Positions 47,847 to 63,599 of a stretch of 64,000 nucleotides of DNA are shown here, one piece after another. Within the stretch, counting starts at the first letter, position 1. Every line of letters begins with the position of its first letter. The stretch lies in assembly GCA_039621445.1 (NCBI GenBank), contig CP154954.1, positions 21,066,642 through 21,130,641 on the forward strand, read 5' to 3'. The position numbers and the translations under genes were made by a program. The DNA is from Euglena gracilis. Lineage: Eukaryota > Euglenida > Euglenophyceae > Euglenales. A model generated the notes under the pieces. That model saw only the letters and a list, made by a program, of their open reading frames with translations. It was not told the origin of the DNA and ran no database searches.

Positions 47847-48424
47847 GGCGGGGCCGCTGGGGAACGCGGCGGGATGGGCAGTCCCCTTGGGGAGGCCCCC
47901 AGTCCAACCACAGCGGTGTGCCAACCTCAAAACCCCAAGAAATTGCTCCAAGTTAAATTGGGAGGCTCAAAAAAGTTGACAGGATTTGACCCGACTTCGG
48001 ACCAAAATGCCGCGGATAGAATGAATAAGCGACAGAAAAAGCGGAAGCGTCTCGAACCGAGCACCGTTCTCTGTTTTGCGGTACCCTTTGCGCAGGGGAG
48101 AAGAAAAAGGGGACACAATGAGAAAGTGTCACCTATGGCGACTGTGATATTTTGGGTTGTGTCACAGCTGTCCAGGGGAGATGGCCAAACCACATTGGGA
48201 AGCCACCCATCTCTCTTTGACCTGTCGCACCAGTCGCCTGCTGAAAATTGGGGCAGTGGTCCATTGAGAAGAGAAAGGAGGAGGTACATCGGAAGTAGGG
48301 AGGGCGAACCCTCCAGCTCGCCACACAGTCAGGGGGATGGTGGAGGTGTGGGCAGAGGTTAGACACTTGAAAGGTGGTCGGCCTCTGTGGGGTGGGGGCA
48401 GAAGGGTGCTGCGTCGGCTGGACG
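47847..48424. other. Intergenic region between AK6 and the helicase
   Basis: No gene recognised. It should contain the AK6 promoter and the helicase 3' UTR. No TATA box or polyadenylation signal could be assigned with confidence. Confidence 0.5.
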
Positions 48425-51400
48425 TCAGCCCTCCTCCCAGGCAGAGTGGGAAGCGGTCGGCTTGGCGAGTCTGCGGAGGTCCTTCGGGGGTTTCTGCCCG
48501 GCGTCGCGCATGACCTTCACCAGGCCGGCCGCGTTGTGGCGGTCACTGTTGGCGTGGAACAGCGAGATGGCGAAGCCCTGGCCGGCAAACATGAAATAAA
48601 GCGTTTGAAAGCAAATGCAAGAATAATTGAAATCAATTAAAAATATATTATCATTCTTATTACAAATTTCAATGAGTATGAAACATGATTTGCTCAAAAA
48701 TTGATTTGCTCGTGATTTGCTTTCTGGTCCCATTTTTTGCATGCCGAGATTGGGGGGGGGGGGGCGTGCCTTCTTTCCTGCGCGGCCCGTGCGGCCGATG
48801 CGGTGGATGTACTTGTCCAGGGAGGTGGGCATGTGGTAGTTCACCACGCCGGCGAGGTCCAGGATGTCCAGGCCGCGCGACGCGACGTCCGTAGCCACCA
48901 GGATGGCATGAGGGTCCTGCGGGGGGGGGGGGGACAGGTGGGGGGGGGGCAAGGCTGGGCAGGTCGGCGGTCACGGACCGCCTCGGGGGACACCGCTATG
49001 GGCCACGTTGGAGCAATGCTGCGCCGGGTGAATTCGGCATTGGCAGAGAAACGTCGCTGCCAGAACCTTGAAAGCAACCCTTTTGTTGCTGCAAAGCAGC
49101 GTGTTATCGCCTGACCCCCTCCGAGGCTCACTGGCCCGGGCCATGTTTGCCCCAACAGTTCCGCCTGGGACGGCGAAGTTTGTAGATGTGAAGGGGGGGA
49201 GGCTGGCCCAACAACCAAGGGTCAACCTTGGGGGGGGGGGGGCAAAACAACTGCAACAGTCCAGAGCAGGCTTCTTTTTAAGACCCCCGGGGGGGGAGGG
49301 GGGGTCCCCCCCCCACCCACCCAGGGTGGCGCGGGACCCCCCCCGGGGGGGGGGCAGGGACCCCCCCCCCAAAATCGGGCCCGTTAAAGGCAATTTTCAA
49401 AAAATTTCGGCGCTTCGCGCCGAAAAGGTATACCCAGCGCCTGCGGCGCGGGACCCCCCCCCGGGGGGGGGGGGGGGCAGGTGACTTAAAAAGAAGTCTG
49501 GTCCAGAGAGCTAACAAGCCGGGGGGGTTGGATTCACTCTCGGACCAGACTTCGATTTGCATCACACCAGCGGATCCATCCCCGCGCAAGGATTCTTGTC
49601 TAACGGTCTTCGGAGGAGTGGGGGGGGGCACACCTTGCGCAGGGCCCTCAATGAGGCTTCGCAGTCAGAGCTGGACGGGAATCCCAGACATCCCATGGGT
49701 GGTGGGTGGGGGTTGTCCCCCCCCACCCCCATCCTGGTGGGGGGGTCGACTCCCCCACCTCCCCTTCTTGTCCTTCCAGCAGCACCGTTTCTGAGGTTGG
49801 CGCCAAGAGAATTCTTCGCCTTGCAAAGTGCTACGGTGGGTGGAGAGATCGACCCCCCCAACCCAGGCCGTCCCGGCCGGCCCTGGTCGCGGTCGGCCTG
49901 CTGGTAGTCGCCGTGCAGCGCGTACACGTCCGGCCACACCGCCGCCAGCTGTGCCACCAGCCGGTCCACCTTCGCCTTCGCGTTCACAAACACCAGCGTC
50001 GTACGCAGGCAGATCCTCCATCCTACCAGTATGGCCAAACAGGCTCCATTGTGTGACTGAGAAGTACGTCGCCCTAGGCCCAAGCTACGGTACACTTCCC
50101 ATTGCCGAAGGCGGTGGTCGACCAATCGCACACCCAACAGGAGCCGAAGGGCTTAAGACATATCTGAATCTGAATCTGTCCTTGGTGCAAGTGGTGTGAA
50201 CTTTTAAGGAACTTTTAAGCCAATTCTCTGCAGAATTTTATGCAAAAAAATCGTTTTTCTTTGACCCCAAATTTGCCCTGGTCGGCCCTTTTCCATTTTT
50301 GGCCCATTTTGCACACCCAAAACGAAAAATACGTTGACGTCCAGCAGTCCTTCGGGCGGCTGGAAATAAATAAAACTTGTTGAGGGGGGTGGGGGGCAAA
50401 AGGCTGCTGACTGGAAAAGGCTGCTGGCTGGCTGCCCCCCCGCGGGGGGGGGGGTCAAATTTCCTATCCCCTGCGTGCGACGTGATGACAAAATGATGGT
50501 ACTTTATCACTGGAATGCCGCTCAACTACCTCCTGCCTCCGGGTCAGGGCCGTGCAAGAAATCCTGTGGAAGTGGTCGACCCAACCGGCACCATGGCAAT
50601 TTGCAAAGAAAAATTCCTTTGAAAATGTGTCAACGTTGTGTTCAAACATGTCAAGAAATGAGTCAAAAGTTGAAAACGTGTCAAGATGGAATTGTCGATT
50701 TGAGAACAAGTCGTCATGTTGGTAACACATCTGCACCCTGCGTCGCAGACTTTCAGACGCCGTGCTGTCGACTGAACTTGTATTCAGGTCTTTTGAACGC
50801 CGTCCGTTAGATCGTCTTGTAAAGATGGGTTCGATGTTCAATCGACTTGGTCGGCAGGCAGCTCGATCCCAAATGAATGTCAAATAACTCACACGTGTCT
50901 TTTTTGCGTGATTTTTCATATAATGCCGTGACATTGCGAATGAAGTCGGAAGACTCAGGCATCGGTCTGGGTCGGCTGCAGTCCGGATGCTCCTCCTTGA
51001 TGCGCCGCACGGCTTTCACACAGAGTGCGTCGGCGCAGCAACGCCATAAGGCGTGAGGAGAGGAACGGGTGAACAAATGGTCCAACCCGCAGCGGACGAC
51101 TGCTGACAACTTTGTGTGACCACAGCCACAACTAAGAGAAGCCACGGCCTCACATCACAGCCAGATGAGGGAATTGGATGCCAGTGACAATAAAAAAAAA
51201 ACAACAATAAACTGTGTATATTTCTGGGAAATGCATCCTGGAATTCCAGGGACAGAGGAGGAAAAGACCGACCGAAGGCGATTGCTGGATACGTTCAAAC
51301 TCCTCAGTGAACACCACCACCTCCTGAGAAACGTCCTGGTTCGCAGTCAGCACGGAGCCAAAGCCCACTGAAGACAACGCAACAAGAATTCTTCTTTCAC

Positions 51401-54400
51401 ATTGCGGTCTGTTAACAAGTTTCGAAACATTGCTCAGAATCTATGTGTTGAGCATCTCAAACTTGAAAATGATAATTGCCCTGAACAAAGCAATGCGTCA
51501 CGGAGATCCGGTGTCTCAGTGGTCCTTGGGCATCAGCGCGATCCACCACGATCTGTAAAAGGTAGTGGAAGACAGCCAAAGTTGCATCCACGTGCTGAAC
51601 GTAGCCAGGCAGGCAGACGGCACCTGTGACTGGTGGGGTCTCTTGGGGTTTCACTTCTTTTGAAAAAACCCACTTCGGTTTTTCTTTCTTCCTCTCAAGC
51701 CAGGGAAGAGGTGATATGCTTCGAAAAGGGCACTTTTGGAATAGCATCAGCACGCCAGCGATCCATGGGGAGGTGCATTATTTGGGGTTGCTTCTCTCAT
51801 GTCCAACGGCCTCTCCATCGTTCAATTTCAATTCACCTACACACAGCAAGCACTCCCAAACCCCAGTACTACCAACTGCGTGGCATGATGCGGACCGACA
51901 TACAGGTTCACATAGGTGGAATCATGGGCTTGATGGCCATAATGGTTACCCTTTATATGTGTGAAAATAACAAGTGCATCCGGGGGGTCAGCAAAGAAAT
52001 CAAACCCTGCTGGACCCCCACCACTCAAAACTCCTTTGTGTCATTGGCAACACACTGTGAGAAAATAAGAATTGTGTCAGGAACTTGAAGAATATCACAT
52101 TTTCAGGCAGCAGCAAGCGAAATAAAAAAGCTGGAAAAAAACAGATATAAAGAAATACATAAAAGCCAGCACATCAGAAATAACAGAAAGCCATGCAGAA
52201 ATCAGCTGCCAAAAACATCCAAACCCACGCTTTCGCAATTTTCATGAATTTGGGGGGCGAGGGAGTGCCAAATGCACACCCGCACGGGCTGGTCCACAAC
52301 GCTGGCGGCGAACGCCTCCACGGCGGGCGGCCACGTGGCACTGAAGAGGCTCACTTGGCGGTTCGGGTGGGTCAGCGCCAAGACCTCCTGGATCTGGGGG
52401 CAACGGGGGGGGGGGGCTGGTTTGCAATTCGGGAAGCGCACATTCCCCTCCATGGGAAACTTAACTTGCCAGGAGTTGCATAACCCCCCCAATAAAACAC
52501 CCCCTGAAATAATACCCCCTCCCGAGGACCGACTTCGGCCAAATAATAAACCCAACAGCCGCGAAGGCAAAGAAAAAAGTCAGGAAATAATCAGCACAAG
52601 TGTTGTAAGATCACAAACATGGATGCAATTGGGGGCATTTTTGGAGTTTTGATGGTTTTTGGCAAACGGCTCGACCTTGGTTGGGCCGTTCCAGCCTGGG
52701 GGCCTATGGGGGGGGGGTCAGCCGGCAGCTTTTTCCAGCCAGCCCAAATTTTCCAGCCTCTGAGCTGACCCCCGGGGGGGGGGGCACTAAACGACGCCCG
52801 ATAAGGAGCATCGTTAAAAAAATTCCAATTGTGCAAAAAAAAAAATCAATTATTGACCCTAAATTTGCCGGCCAGTCCTTTTCCGAGCCACCGTCGCCGT
52901 CCAGCTGCGTAAAGGGCAGCTAGAAGACAATTTAAACCTGTGAACAGGGGGTCTGGGGCTGAAAGAGGCTGCTGGCTGGCTGGACCCCCCCCCGGGGGGG
53001 GATGGGGTCCACTTCGGCCAAAGAGACACCCTGTGCCCATCATGTGTCCCCATCATGCAGCGGATAAAATATATCTCAAGAAGCATACTCCGATGTGTGC
53101 AATACATATGCAGTCCCTCTGACCTAAGGGTCCTTAAATCTCGCAGGGGATGACTTTAAATGATGTTGCTGGTTTAGAATTTGGTGGATTGGTCAACGTC
53201 AGCTGAATGGCATCCTCCGGAGGGGGTTGTTCTCTTGGAGCATACCCGGGGTTGCACCAACCTTGTCTGGTTACTCAACCATTCTTGGTTTTTGGCTGGG
53301 TGAGTGGGTGAGTGGGTGAGTGGTGAGTGGGTGAGCGGGTGAGTGGGGTTGTGGGGAATGGTTTTCAAAAGTAGTGGGTGGGTGGGTTTTTGTCTGGGAA
53401 AAAAGTGCCCACCCCTCTCCATCGGGTTCACCAAATGCATCCAAGATTTGGAGGCTTTTGGGGAGCTTGAGGATCTTTTGAGAGGCTTTGTGTTTGGACG
53501 GCAAATCAGACCTTTGGGGGTTTTACATGCGGAGGTTGGCTTTATTATTGGGGTGTCTATTATATTAACAACATTTCATCATATATAACATGTTGCCAGA
53601 ATGGGGAGGGGGCAGAAACGTTTTTTTCTCGCCTCGTCATTGAGATTTTGAAATTTAGCAATTTTTTGGTTTGAATATGAGAGTGTGTGTCTCTCTCTCA
53701 GTGGGCAGGCTTGTTGGTGGGTGGGTGCTGCAGCTGGCGGCAGAGACGCACCTGAGGCTCGAACCCATCGGTGAGCATCTGGTCCGCTTCGTCAATGACG
53801 AGGTAGCTGACCTCCCGTAGGTACACCACCGACGCCTCCGCAAACTTTGTGAGCCGGCCGGGGGTGCCCACCAACACGTCCACTCCCCGCCCGTTGCAGG
53901 ACGGCACTGCATTGAGCGCTGTGTTTTCGAGTATCATGATAGATGTGCAGATGATTGGGCAAACAACACATTATGCACTTATTATGGCACACAGAGTCAA
54001 CTCATAAAATATGGGCAGCGAAGATTATGGGAAACATTTGAAAAATTGTTGATTTAAAAAAATTGGCTTTGGGTTCACTGCCACCTTGTATTTCTATTTA
54101 TTCTTCATTCAAACCACACTGCAGCCAGAAACCCTCTCCTCTCGTGAGGTTAGCGAGAAAGCCTGCTCAAAGATGTGTTGTAGAACGCACCATGCCATTT
54201 AATGGCACTTCATCACTTCATCACTTCTCTTTTGATTATGAGGAATCTCTTTCATTTTGGTTTCCTGTAAATTTCTCCGGGCTGCTATGTGTATGATACA
54301 CATTGGATAAATAATGCTGACAAACATCCCAAAAATAAATAGCATCTGCACAAATATCGATCAAGGGTTTTTTTTTAAGACCGGGGGAGAGGGGGGTCCC

Positions 54401-57400
54401 CACCCCCACCCACCGACCCTGGGGGGCCACAAAAAAAAAAAGGCCGATAATCGCGAAAAATGCTAAAATAGCACCTTTTCAAAAATTTTCGGCGCCTTCG
54501 GCGCCGAAAAGTATATCCCACCCTGCCCCCCTCCCGGGGACCCTCCGGGGGACCCTCCGGGGGACCCTCCGGGGGACCCTCCGGGGGACCCTCCGGGGGA
54601 CCTCCCGGGGGGGGGGGGGGGGGCTCAGCCGGACCCACCCACCCTACCACCCCCCGGGGGGTCCACGACTTAAAAAAAACCCTGATAACAATATAAAAGA
54701 CATAATCTGACGTTACACACTTTTTGCACTGCATATGTGTGCGCATGTTTGTTGCCATCCTCTTTTTGGAAAGACATTTTAAAGACTTAGTAGACCCGAT
54801 CCTTTTGGCCCCCATCCCTGCAAAATTATTTGGGCTGAACCCAAAACCATTAATGGACCAATTCACTACTTTCCTCAAAGCTTTTTCCTGTCAACTGCTG
54901 TTTTTTATCAATAATTGTGACATAATTTGATGCTTCTATTCATCAAACAACAGAATGCATTGCGTTATTTGGGATGAATTCTTGAGCTTATCATCTCATG
55001 ATTTTCCAAAAGATGCATTATTTTTCACGGGTTTTCCTTGTGAAGGGGGGCAAAATTATTTGGACATATCTTTTTTAACCATCCCCCCTGCAAAATAATT
55101 TGGGCACGCAAAGCTTTAGGGGACTGCAAAGTTATTTGGGAGGGTTTACATAACGTAGGGCAGACGTCGTATACTAGAAGGGAGACAACATCTTATCAGC
55201 TTGAGGCTTTCCTGAGCTCCCAACAGCTGAGCTGGGCCAACAAATTTTAACATCAGTCAAAGAAATGGAAATTGAAATTCAAAAAAGTTGGTGATATTTG
55301 TTGTTTCCAAGTTTTTCTTTTTATTTTTGGAATTGCTGTGGTTTCATGTGAAAACAAAATGGTGCAATGTGCTGATTATGGACACATAAGAAGGAGGGAT
55401 CAAATGCCTGGAACGTGCTCCAACCAGAAGAAGAGGCTTCCACATTTGGCGCCCTGAACGCAGCACGCGGCTCTGCATCATCTGGTCACCCTCCCCGTCC
55501 TGCCCTGTGAGGCCACAACAGGCCCCAGGAAACTACAGACGTGGCATGGTGCGTCTTTTTGTTGACTGGAGTTCTTCTCTTTCCTGGCCCTGGGAGTGGA
55601 CTTAACCCCCCCAAATACAAAGTCCCCCCAAACATAGAGCCCCCTTAGGGGGTAGCAGAAAGACCCCCCCCCCACATCAAGACCTGCGAGGGTGCGATCC
55701 AGGGGAAAAGCAAGAAAATGTGGATGGATTGCACAATTTTCACAAGAATTGGTCCGTTTTGGCCAAAAAATTGCATGTCTTGGGGGAAAACTTGGAAGAC
55801 CACAAAAGAAATTGGTATATAATTGGTATTCATTTCGGTCTCCCAAAAAAATGGGGGAAACCCAAATGGCCAGGAAACAAGGAACGATGGAACTATATGT
55901 CGAAAAAAGAACTTGGTCGGCAGGGAAAAGGAAAACCACCTCCAAACGCCAAGCCCAAGCGCAGCCGGAAACCCAACGCGAACTGCTCAGCCTCGGTCAC
56001 CCATGTCCCACTGCTGTGCCTGGAATGTGTGGGCCTCAAAAGTCTCTCAAATCTTCACAACTGAAATTGCCAAAATTTGTTTCGCAGGACAATTTCACCA
56101 AGAATGAGAACTTATAAAATTGTTCTCTTTTTTGGGGGCAGTTTTTCATAGCAAAAGTGGAAGGTGGCGCAGGTAGGGTGGCAAAATGCACCTTGGCTGG
56201 TGACACGCTTGGACAGAGGGACTAAAATCTTCGAGTCTGAGCAAAATGTTCTCAAAAGACGACCAAATCATAATTGTTTGAATTATTATCCAAAAAAGGG
56301 AAAACTGCACCAAAAAAAATGTGAAGAGAAAAAAAACAACAACCGAGATTTGCAACTTTGATGCTTGACAAAAACAATCAAAATCAGCGGAAGGTAAATC
56401 CCCCCAACAAGCAGGGGACAGTTGCGATCTGCATCACCAGCTCACGCGTCGGGGCGAGCACCAGCATCCGGGGTGCGGCCAGTCGGCTGTCCTTTGGGGG
56501 GTTGACACAAAATTTTGAAACCCACAGAATTGCACAAACACAGACTGGATGAAAAGATCAATGGGGTGCAACCCATTGATCTTCTCATCCAACCGCCTGC
56601 CCCCCCCCATGTGACCCAAATCTGAGGCATCCCGAATCCAGGAGTTAAAAAAAAATGGCGCTGAATTAGGAATCAAGGATGTGTGAAAAAAAGAATGTAT
56701 CATGAATTCCTTGGATCCATATCTGGGCAAACAAACGACCAAAAGGGTGGGAAATCGAGTATGTGTGAGATTGGACGTGACGTCACACTCGTCATGTGTG
56801 ACCTATCAAAAAACGACCACATTCTCCCAATGACCCTCTACAACCCCCCCCCTGTGATCCACACAACCCTATTTATGGAAGGAAAGACGAGGCAGCCCCC
56901 TAAGGGTGCTGCACTGTAATAAAATGTGCAACGCTCCAAAACTTAAGCAACCCATTGGGTGTCAGCCTGTCTGCCTACATGGTAGCTTTTTGGCCACCAC
57001 GTTCAAGGCTTTTTTCTGACAGGGGATTTGCCCGCAACCACCATCTCATCATCTAAACAGCGCCCACTGGCACCCACAAGGCGGCTGGTACTGACCATAT
57101 TTCACTGACATGCCGGGGGGAGGGGGACTTTTCCCGGGCCAAAACCCCCCACCCACTTTTTTCCAAAACCCACCCACCCATCCACAAATGAGGGGGGTCA
57201 ACCAGCCACCCACCCACCCACAAATGAGGGGGGTCAACCACCCACCCACCCACTCACCCACCCACCGAAAAACCAACCCAAACTCGGCCAAAAACCCTGA
57301 AAAAAGTTTCCAGCCCAGCCTTCAACGAAGGCCGGGCCAAAATCCGACCCATGGCACACCCACATTCCCCCCAGGGGGTGGATCCGGCGGCCCCAACCCA

Positions 57401-59096
57401 CCCTACTCTCGAGGACCCACCCACGCCCCCCCCAGGGGGGGGGGGTCACACAGGGGTCAAGTGAATCTATGGTCCTAACCCGCAGCTCCCTCGACTCAGG
57501 CAGCTTCCGGGTGGTAATGACTGTGGCAACCCGAATGGCCAACGTTTTCAGGGAGGGCTCAGTGATGCAAGGCGGCCGAATCGTGTTTCCAACAAATGAC
57601 CAAAAGTGCATTCCGGGTTTATTGGGGGGTCAAATAGTTTTGGGCTGGCGGTTCTCAACGGGCCGAAAATATGGTTCACTTTGGTAATGCCACTGTGTAG
57701 GCGGAGGGTTACCCCCCCCCAACCCCCTCCCCGTGACCGAAAGAGGGGAGCCCGGCAGAGGGCACTGCCAGACAACGTGCTGGGGTTCTGTCCCCACCTG
57801 CGCCGCCACGTGGGCCATGCCGGGGAGGAGGTAGGCGAGCGTCTTGCCGCTGCCCGTCTTGGCGAGAGAGATGCAGTTGCGCCCCGCGAGCAGCACCGGC
57901 CACGTCTGGGCCTGGCACGCCGTCGGCCGGGGGAACGTCGCCCGTAGCAGCCTGCGGCCCACAAACAAATGGGAGGGACCAAACCGCCAGCAAGGCCGTA
58001 ACCACCCAAAACCCACCAAAAACCTACCCCCCCCCCTGCGAAACGGTCACCACCTGACAGGCCGGGTGATACTGGGGGCCCTGACAACTTCCTATACTGA
58101 CAGGTTGGCCGGCAACGGGGACCCTGACAGTTTCCTGGGCGGACCCTGACAGTTTCTCGGGAATGACAGTTTCCCAGGGGGAGGGGCAGGTGAGACCCCG
58201 GGGTCCGTTTCTGAAACCCGGGGGCCAAACCGTCTGCGAGGCCGCAACCCCCCACCCAAATAAGACCCCGGGTCTCCTTTTTTTGTTCCGTTGTTGAAAC
58301 CCTCAGCGGTCTTTCGGGGGGTTAATTTGGATTTTGCTGAGCATTTTAGGTGAAAAGATATTCCTGCAGAAGGGTCTAATAATGACTGCAAAGAGCAGCA
58401 TTTTTCACAAGCACAAAAAATTGCCTCAAACCTGTCAACTACTACATAAAAATATGGGCAAAAGATTCACCCAACTTTGGGGCACATTCACGGCTGTGGG
58501 TGGGACTCTATTTATCACTATCATCTGCTATTTTTTCAAAAAAATTCGAAGGGGGGTCAGATGTATTTGAGGGAATCTCAGCCTTGGGGAGGGCCGCATT
58601 TGGGTGGTTAGAAGGCCATTCCGGAACGACATTTATTAAATGCGGTTCATAAAAAATGCGACCGTCAAAAATCGGACTTCACAAATGAACAACAAATATA
58701 CTTGGCTTGAACAACATAAAAAAAAATGTTATAATGGAAATAGGGAAAGCACCGCAGGAGCGCCTGCAAACGTGGTGGCACGACAGCATGTGCTTTTTGA
58801 AAAATATGGTGGATCAAACTGGATGAGCTTATCCGGGAAGCTGGTCTTGACACACAAAATAGCCCTCTGTGAGGAGATGTGTTTCGTTGTTTTCATTTGG
58901 TGACAACTGGATGGACGGAGCGACTGGAGGAGAGGAAGAAACGAAAGCCTCTCCAGGAAAGGTCGGTTGGGGCACACTTGTCCACCGCTTCCCCGAAAGT
59001 CACTTCACTGAACTCCAGCACAGGGCCGGGGCAGTCGCAGGGGTCCACCCGCATCTGGTGTGCCTCGCGGAACTGCTTTGTCTCCGCATCCGATCT
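48425..59096 (-). CDS. DEAD-box RNA helicase, DDX5-like (multi-exon)
   Basis: Exons on the minus strand: 59096 to about 58985 ([13 protein letters not shown]...[17 protein letters not shown]); 57951-57798 ([17 protein letters not shown], motif [11 protein letters not shown] donor); about 56490-56424 ([12 protein letters not shown], motif Ia); about 53900-53752 ([11 protein letters not shown], motif [15 protein letters not shown]); 52393-52280 (IQEVL...LFSATWP); 51368 to about 51282 ([20 protein letters not shown]); about 50002-49886 ([15 protein letters not shown]...[12 protein letters not shown]); 49657-49634 (ASLRALRK); 48916 to about 48777 ([20 protein letters not shown]...[12 protein letters not shown]); about 48582-48425 (QGFAISLFH...SAWEEG, stop). 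The exon with YGG..Q between Ia and Ib was not found. It unwinds RNA using ATP. Introns 53751-52394 and 49633-48917 are GT-AG; 49885-49666 is TIR-bounded. Confidence 0.92.
49267..49500. mobile_element. hAT-like MITE, 8-bp target duplication
   Basis: 234 bp. TIR CAGGCTTCTTTTTAAGAC (49267-49284) against reverse complement CAGACTTCTTTTTAAGTC of 49483-49500 (16 of 18). Exact target duplication GTCCAGAG (49259-49266, 49501-49508), which fits the hAT pattern nTnnnnAn. The interior has C/G runs and a CGGCGCTTCGCGCCG hairpin. It lies in a GT-AG intron of the helicase. Confidence 0.9.
49666..49885 (-). mobile_element. 220-bp TIR-bounded intron of the helicase
   Basis: TIR CAGAGCTGGACGGGA (left) against CAGGGCCGGCCGGGA (right end, reverse complement), 12 of 15. 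Flanking 8-mers TTCGCAGT (49658-49665) and GTCGCGGT (49886-49893) match 6 of 8. No GT-AG. Removing the element with one 8-mer joins QQADRD to ASLRALRK, then [10 protein letters not shown], the normal helicase order. Confidence 0.7.
50259..50460. repeat. Dispersed intron repeat, copy 1
   Basis: Shares GACCC[C/T]AAATTTGCC, a CCTTTTCC segment and GGCTGCTGGCTGGCTG followed by C/G runs with 52854-53000. Boundaries not determined. Confidence 0.5.
50807..51145 (-). CDS. Cys-rich 112-codon ORF, unrecognised
   Basis: An uninterrupted frame in a helicase intron: [40 protein letters not shown] and a C-terminal [10 protein letters not shown] segment. Cys and His spacing could bind zinc. No family recognised. 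It may be an exon of another transcript or chance. Confidence 0.3.
   Translation of the reverse strand: MASLSCGCGHTKLSAVVRCGLDHLFTRSSPHALWRCCADALCVKAVRRIKEEHPDCSRPRPMPESSDFIRNVTALYEKSRKKDTCELFDIHLGSSCLPTKSIEHRTHLYKTI
52854..53000. repeat. Dispersed intron repeat, copy 2
   Basis: Related to 50259-50460 in the same orientation; both end in a long C/G run. Confidence 0.5.
54362..54684. mobile_element. hAT-like MITE with 12-bp tandem repeats
   Basis: Ends CAAGGGTTTTTTTTTAAGAC and, reverse complement, CAGGGTTTTTTTTAAGTC. Flanks ATATCGAT and ATAACAAT match 6 of 8 and fit nTnnnnAn. The interior has a CGGCGCCTTCGGCGCCG hairpin (about 54490-54506) and five to six tandem GGGGGACCCTCC units (54536-54605). 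Related in ends and hairpin to 49267-49500. Confidence 0.75.
54820..55140. repeat. Four copies of a GCAAAATTATTTGGG-like motif
   Basis: Copies at 54820-54834, 55050-55063, 55090-55104 and 55125-55140, same orientation, unevenly spaced, within a helicase intron. Confidence 0.7.
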
Positions 59097-59689
59097 CTGG
59101 GCAGGCTTGAGCTGAGGACACCGCGTGGGAAGGTGAAAAAAAGAGTTGCGTTCTGTTCCGTGTGCCGCGTAGGTGTACACAAACTGTGGTGTCTCTCTAT
59201 CTGTCTGGTGTCTGTCTCCTGTGTGCATGTTTTCCGCTGCGGCTATGATCCGTACATTTCTGCATTCCGCTACACGGTTACTGCATTTGGCATCTGTGCA
59301 TTCCGTTTTTGGGTTGAACACAAAAAAATTAAGATGCACAAAAAAAGCAATTGAAGAAGGAACTATTATAAAAATAAAAGATCGGTCTTATGCCACGTGA
59401 CATTTGATCATCGATGCAAGGGCAGTGGGTCCAAACACCCCTTCCCCTCATGGTGGGGGGGGGGGGTTAGGGAAACAGGATGATTTTGGGGCAGGTGGGG
59501 GGATCGCACCCCCCCCTCTGGTCCAGGAGGGGGGGGGGGCGTGGGGAGTGAAGTTTGCGATGTAAAATTTGAACAGAGCAACACGACGAAGACACCTTGT
59601 CTTTAAAATCTCGGATTGGCTTGTACTCCTTTTTCTTCCCGGTGTCGCCGGTCCTACGGGCAGAAGAAAAAGAAGAAGAATCCATGAAT

Positions 59690-59971
59690 GCATGAATGAA
59701 TGAATGAATGAATGAATGAATGAATGAATGAATGAATGAATGAATGAATGGATGGATGGATGGATGGATGGATGAATGGATGAATGAATGAATGAATGAA
59801 TGAATGCATGCATGAATGAATGCATGAATGCATGCATGCATGCATGCATGCATGAATGAATGAATGAATGCATGAATGAATGAGTGCATGAATGAATGGA
59901 TGGATGGATGGATGGATGGATGGATGGATGGATGAATGAATGGATGGATGGATGGATGGATGAATGAATGA
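59690..59971. repeat. (GAAT)n/(GGAT)n/(GCAT)n tetranucleotide array
   Basis: About 280 bp of TGAA, TGGA and TGCA tetramers. The Ile/His/Ser-rich minus ORFs (IHSFIHS...) come only from the repeat. Confidence 0.98.
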
Positions 59972-60171
59972 ACCTCCCGGCTGCCTGGTCGTCCAGTAGA
60001 GAAAATTGACGCTCATTGTACCCATAAACCAGAGCAGCGACCGTGAGTATTCATGCTGACATAATGCGCCATCCAATGCATCAACACACACACATTACAG
60101 GTGCACACCATACATACACACCATACTCACGCACACACTCTTTCACTCACTCACAGGGAGGCAAGCACACA

Positions 60172-63583
<3,412 letters not shown>

Positions 63584-63599
63584 GTGGGCAGGGCCGGGC

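Noticed and set aside
55272-55457. Small secreted-protein-like ORF ([12 protein letters not shown])
   Set aside because: Short, AT-rich, inside a helicase intron, with no homologue recognised; hydrophobicity alone is weak evidence.
59448-60091. Ile/His/Ser-rich minus ORFs (IHSFIHS repeats)
   Set aside because: Produced entirely by the tetranucleotide array at 59690-59971.
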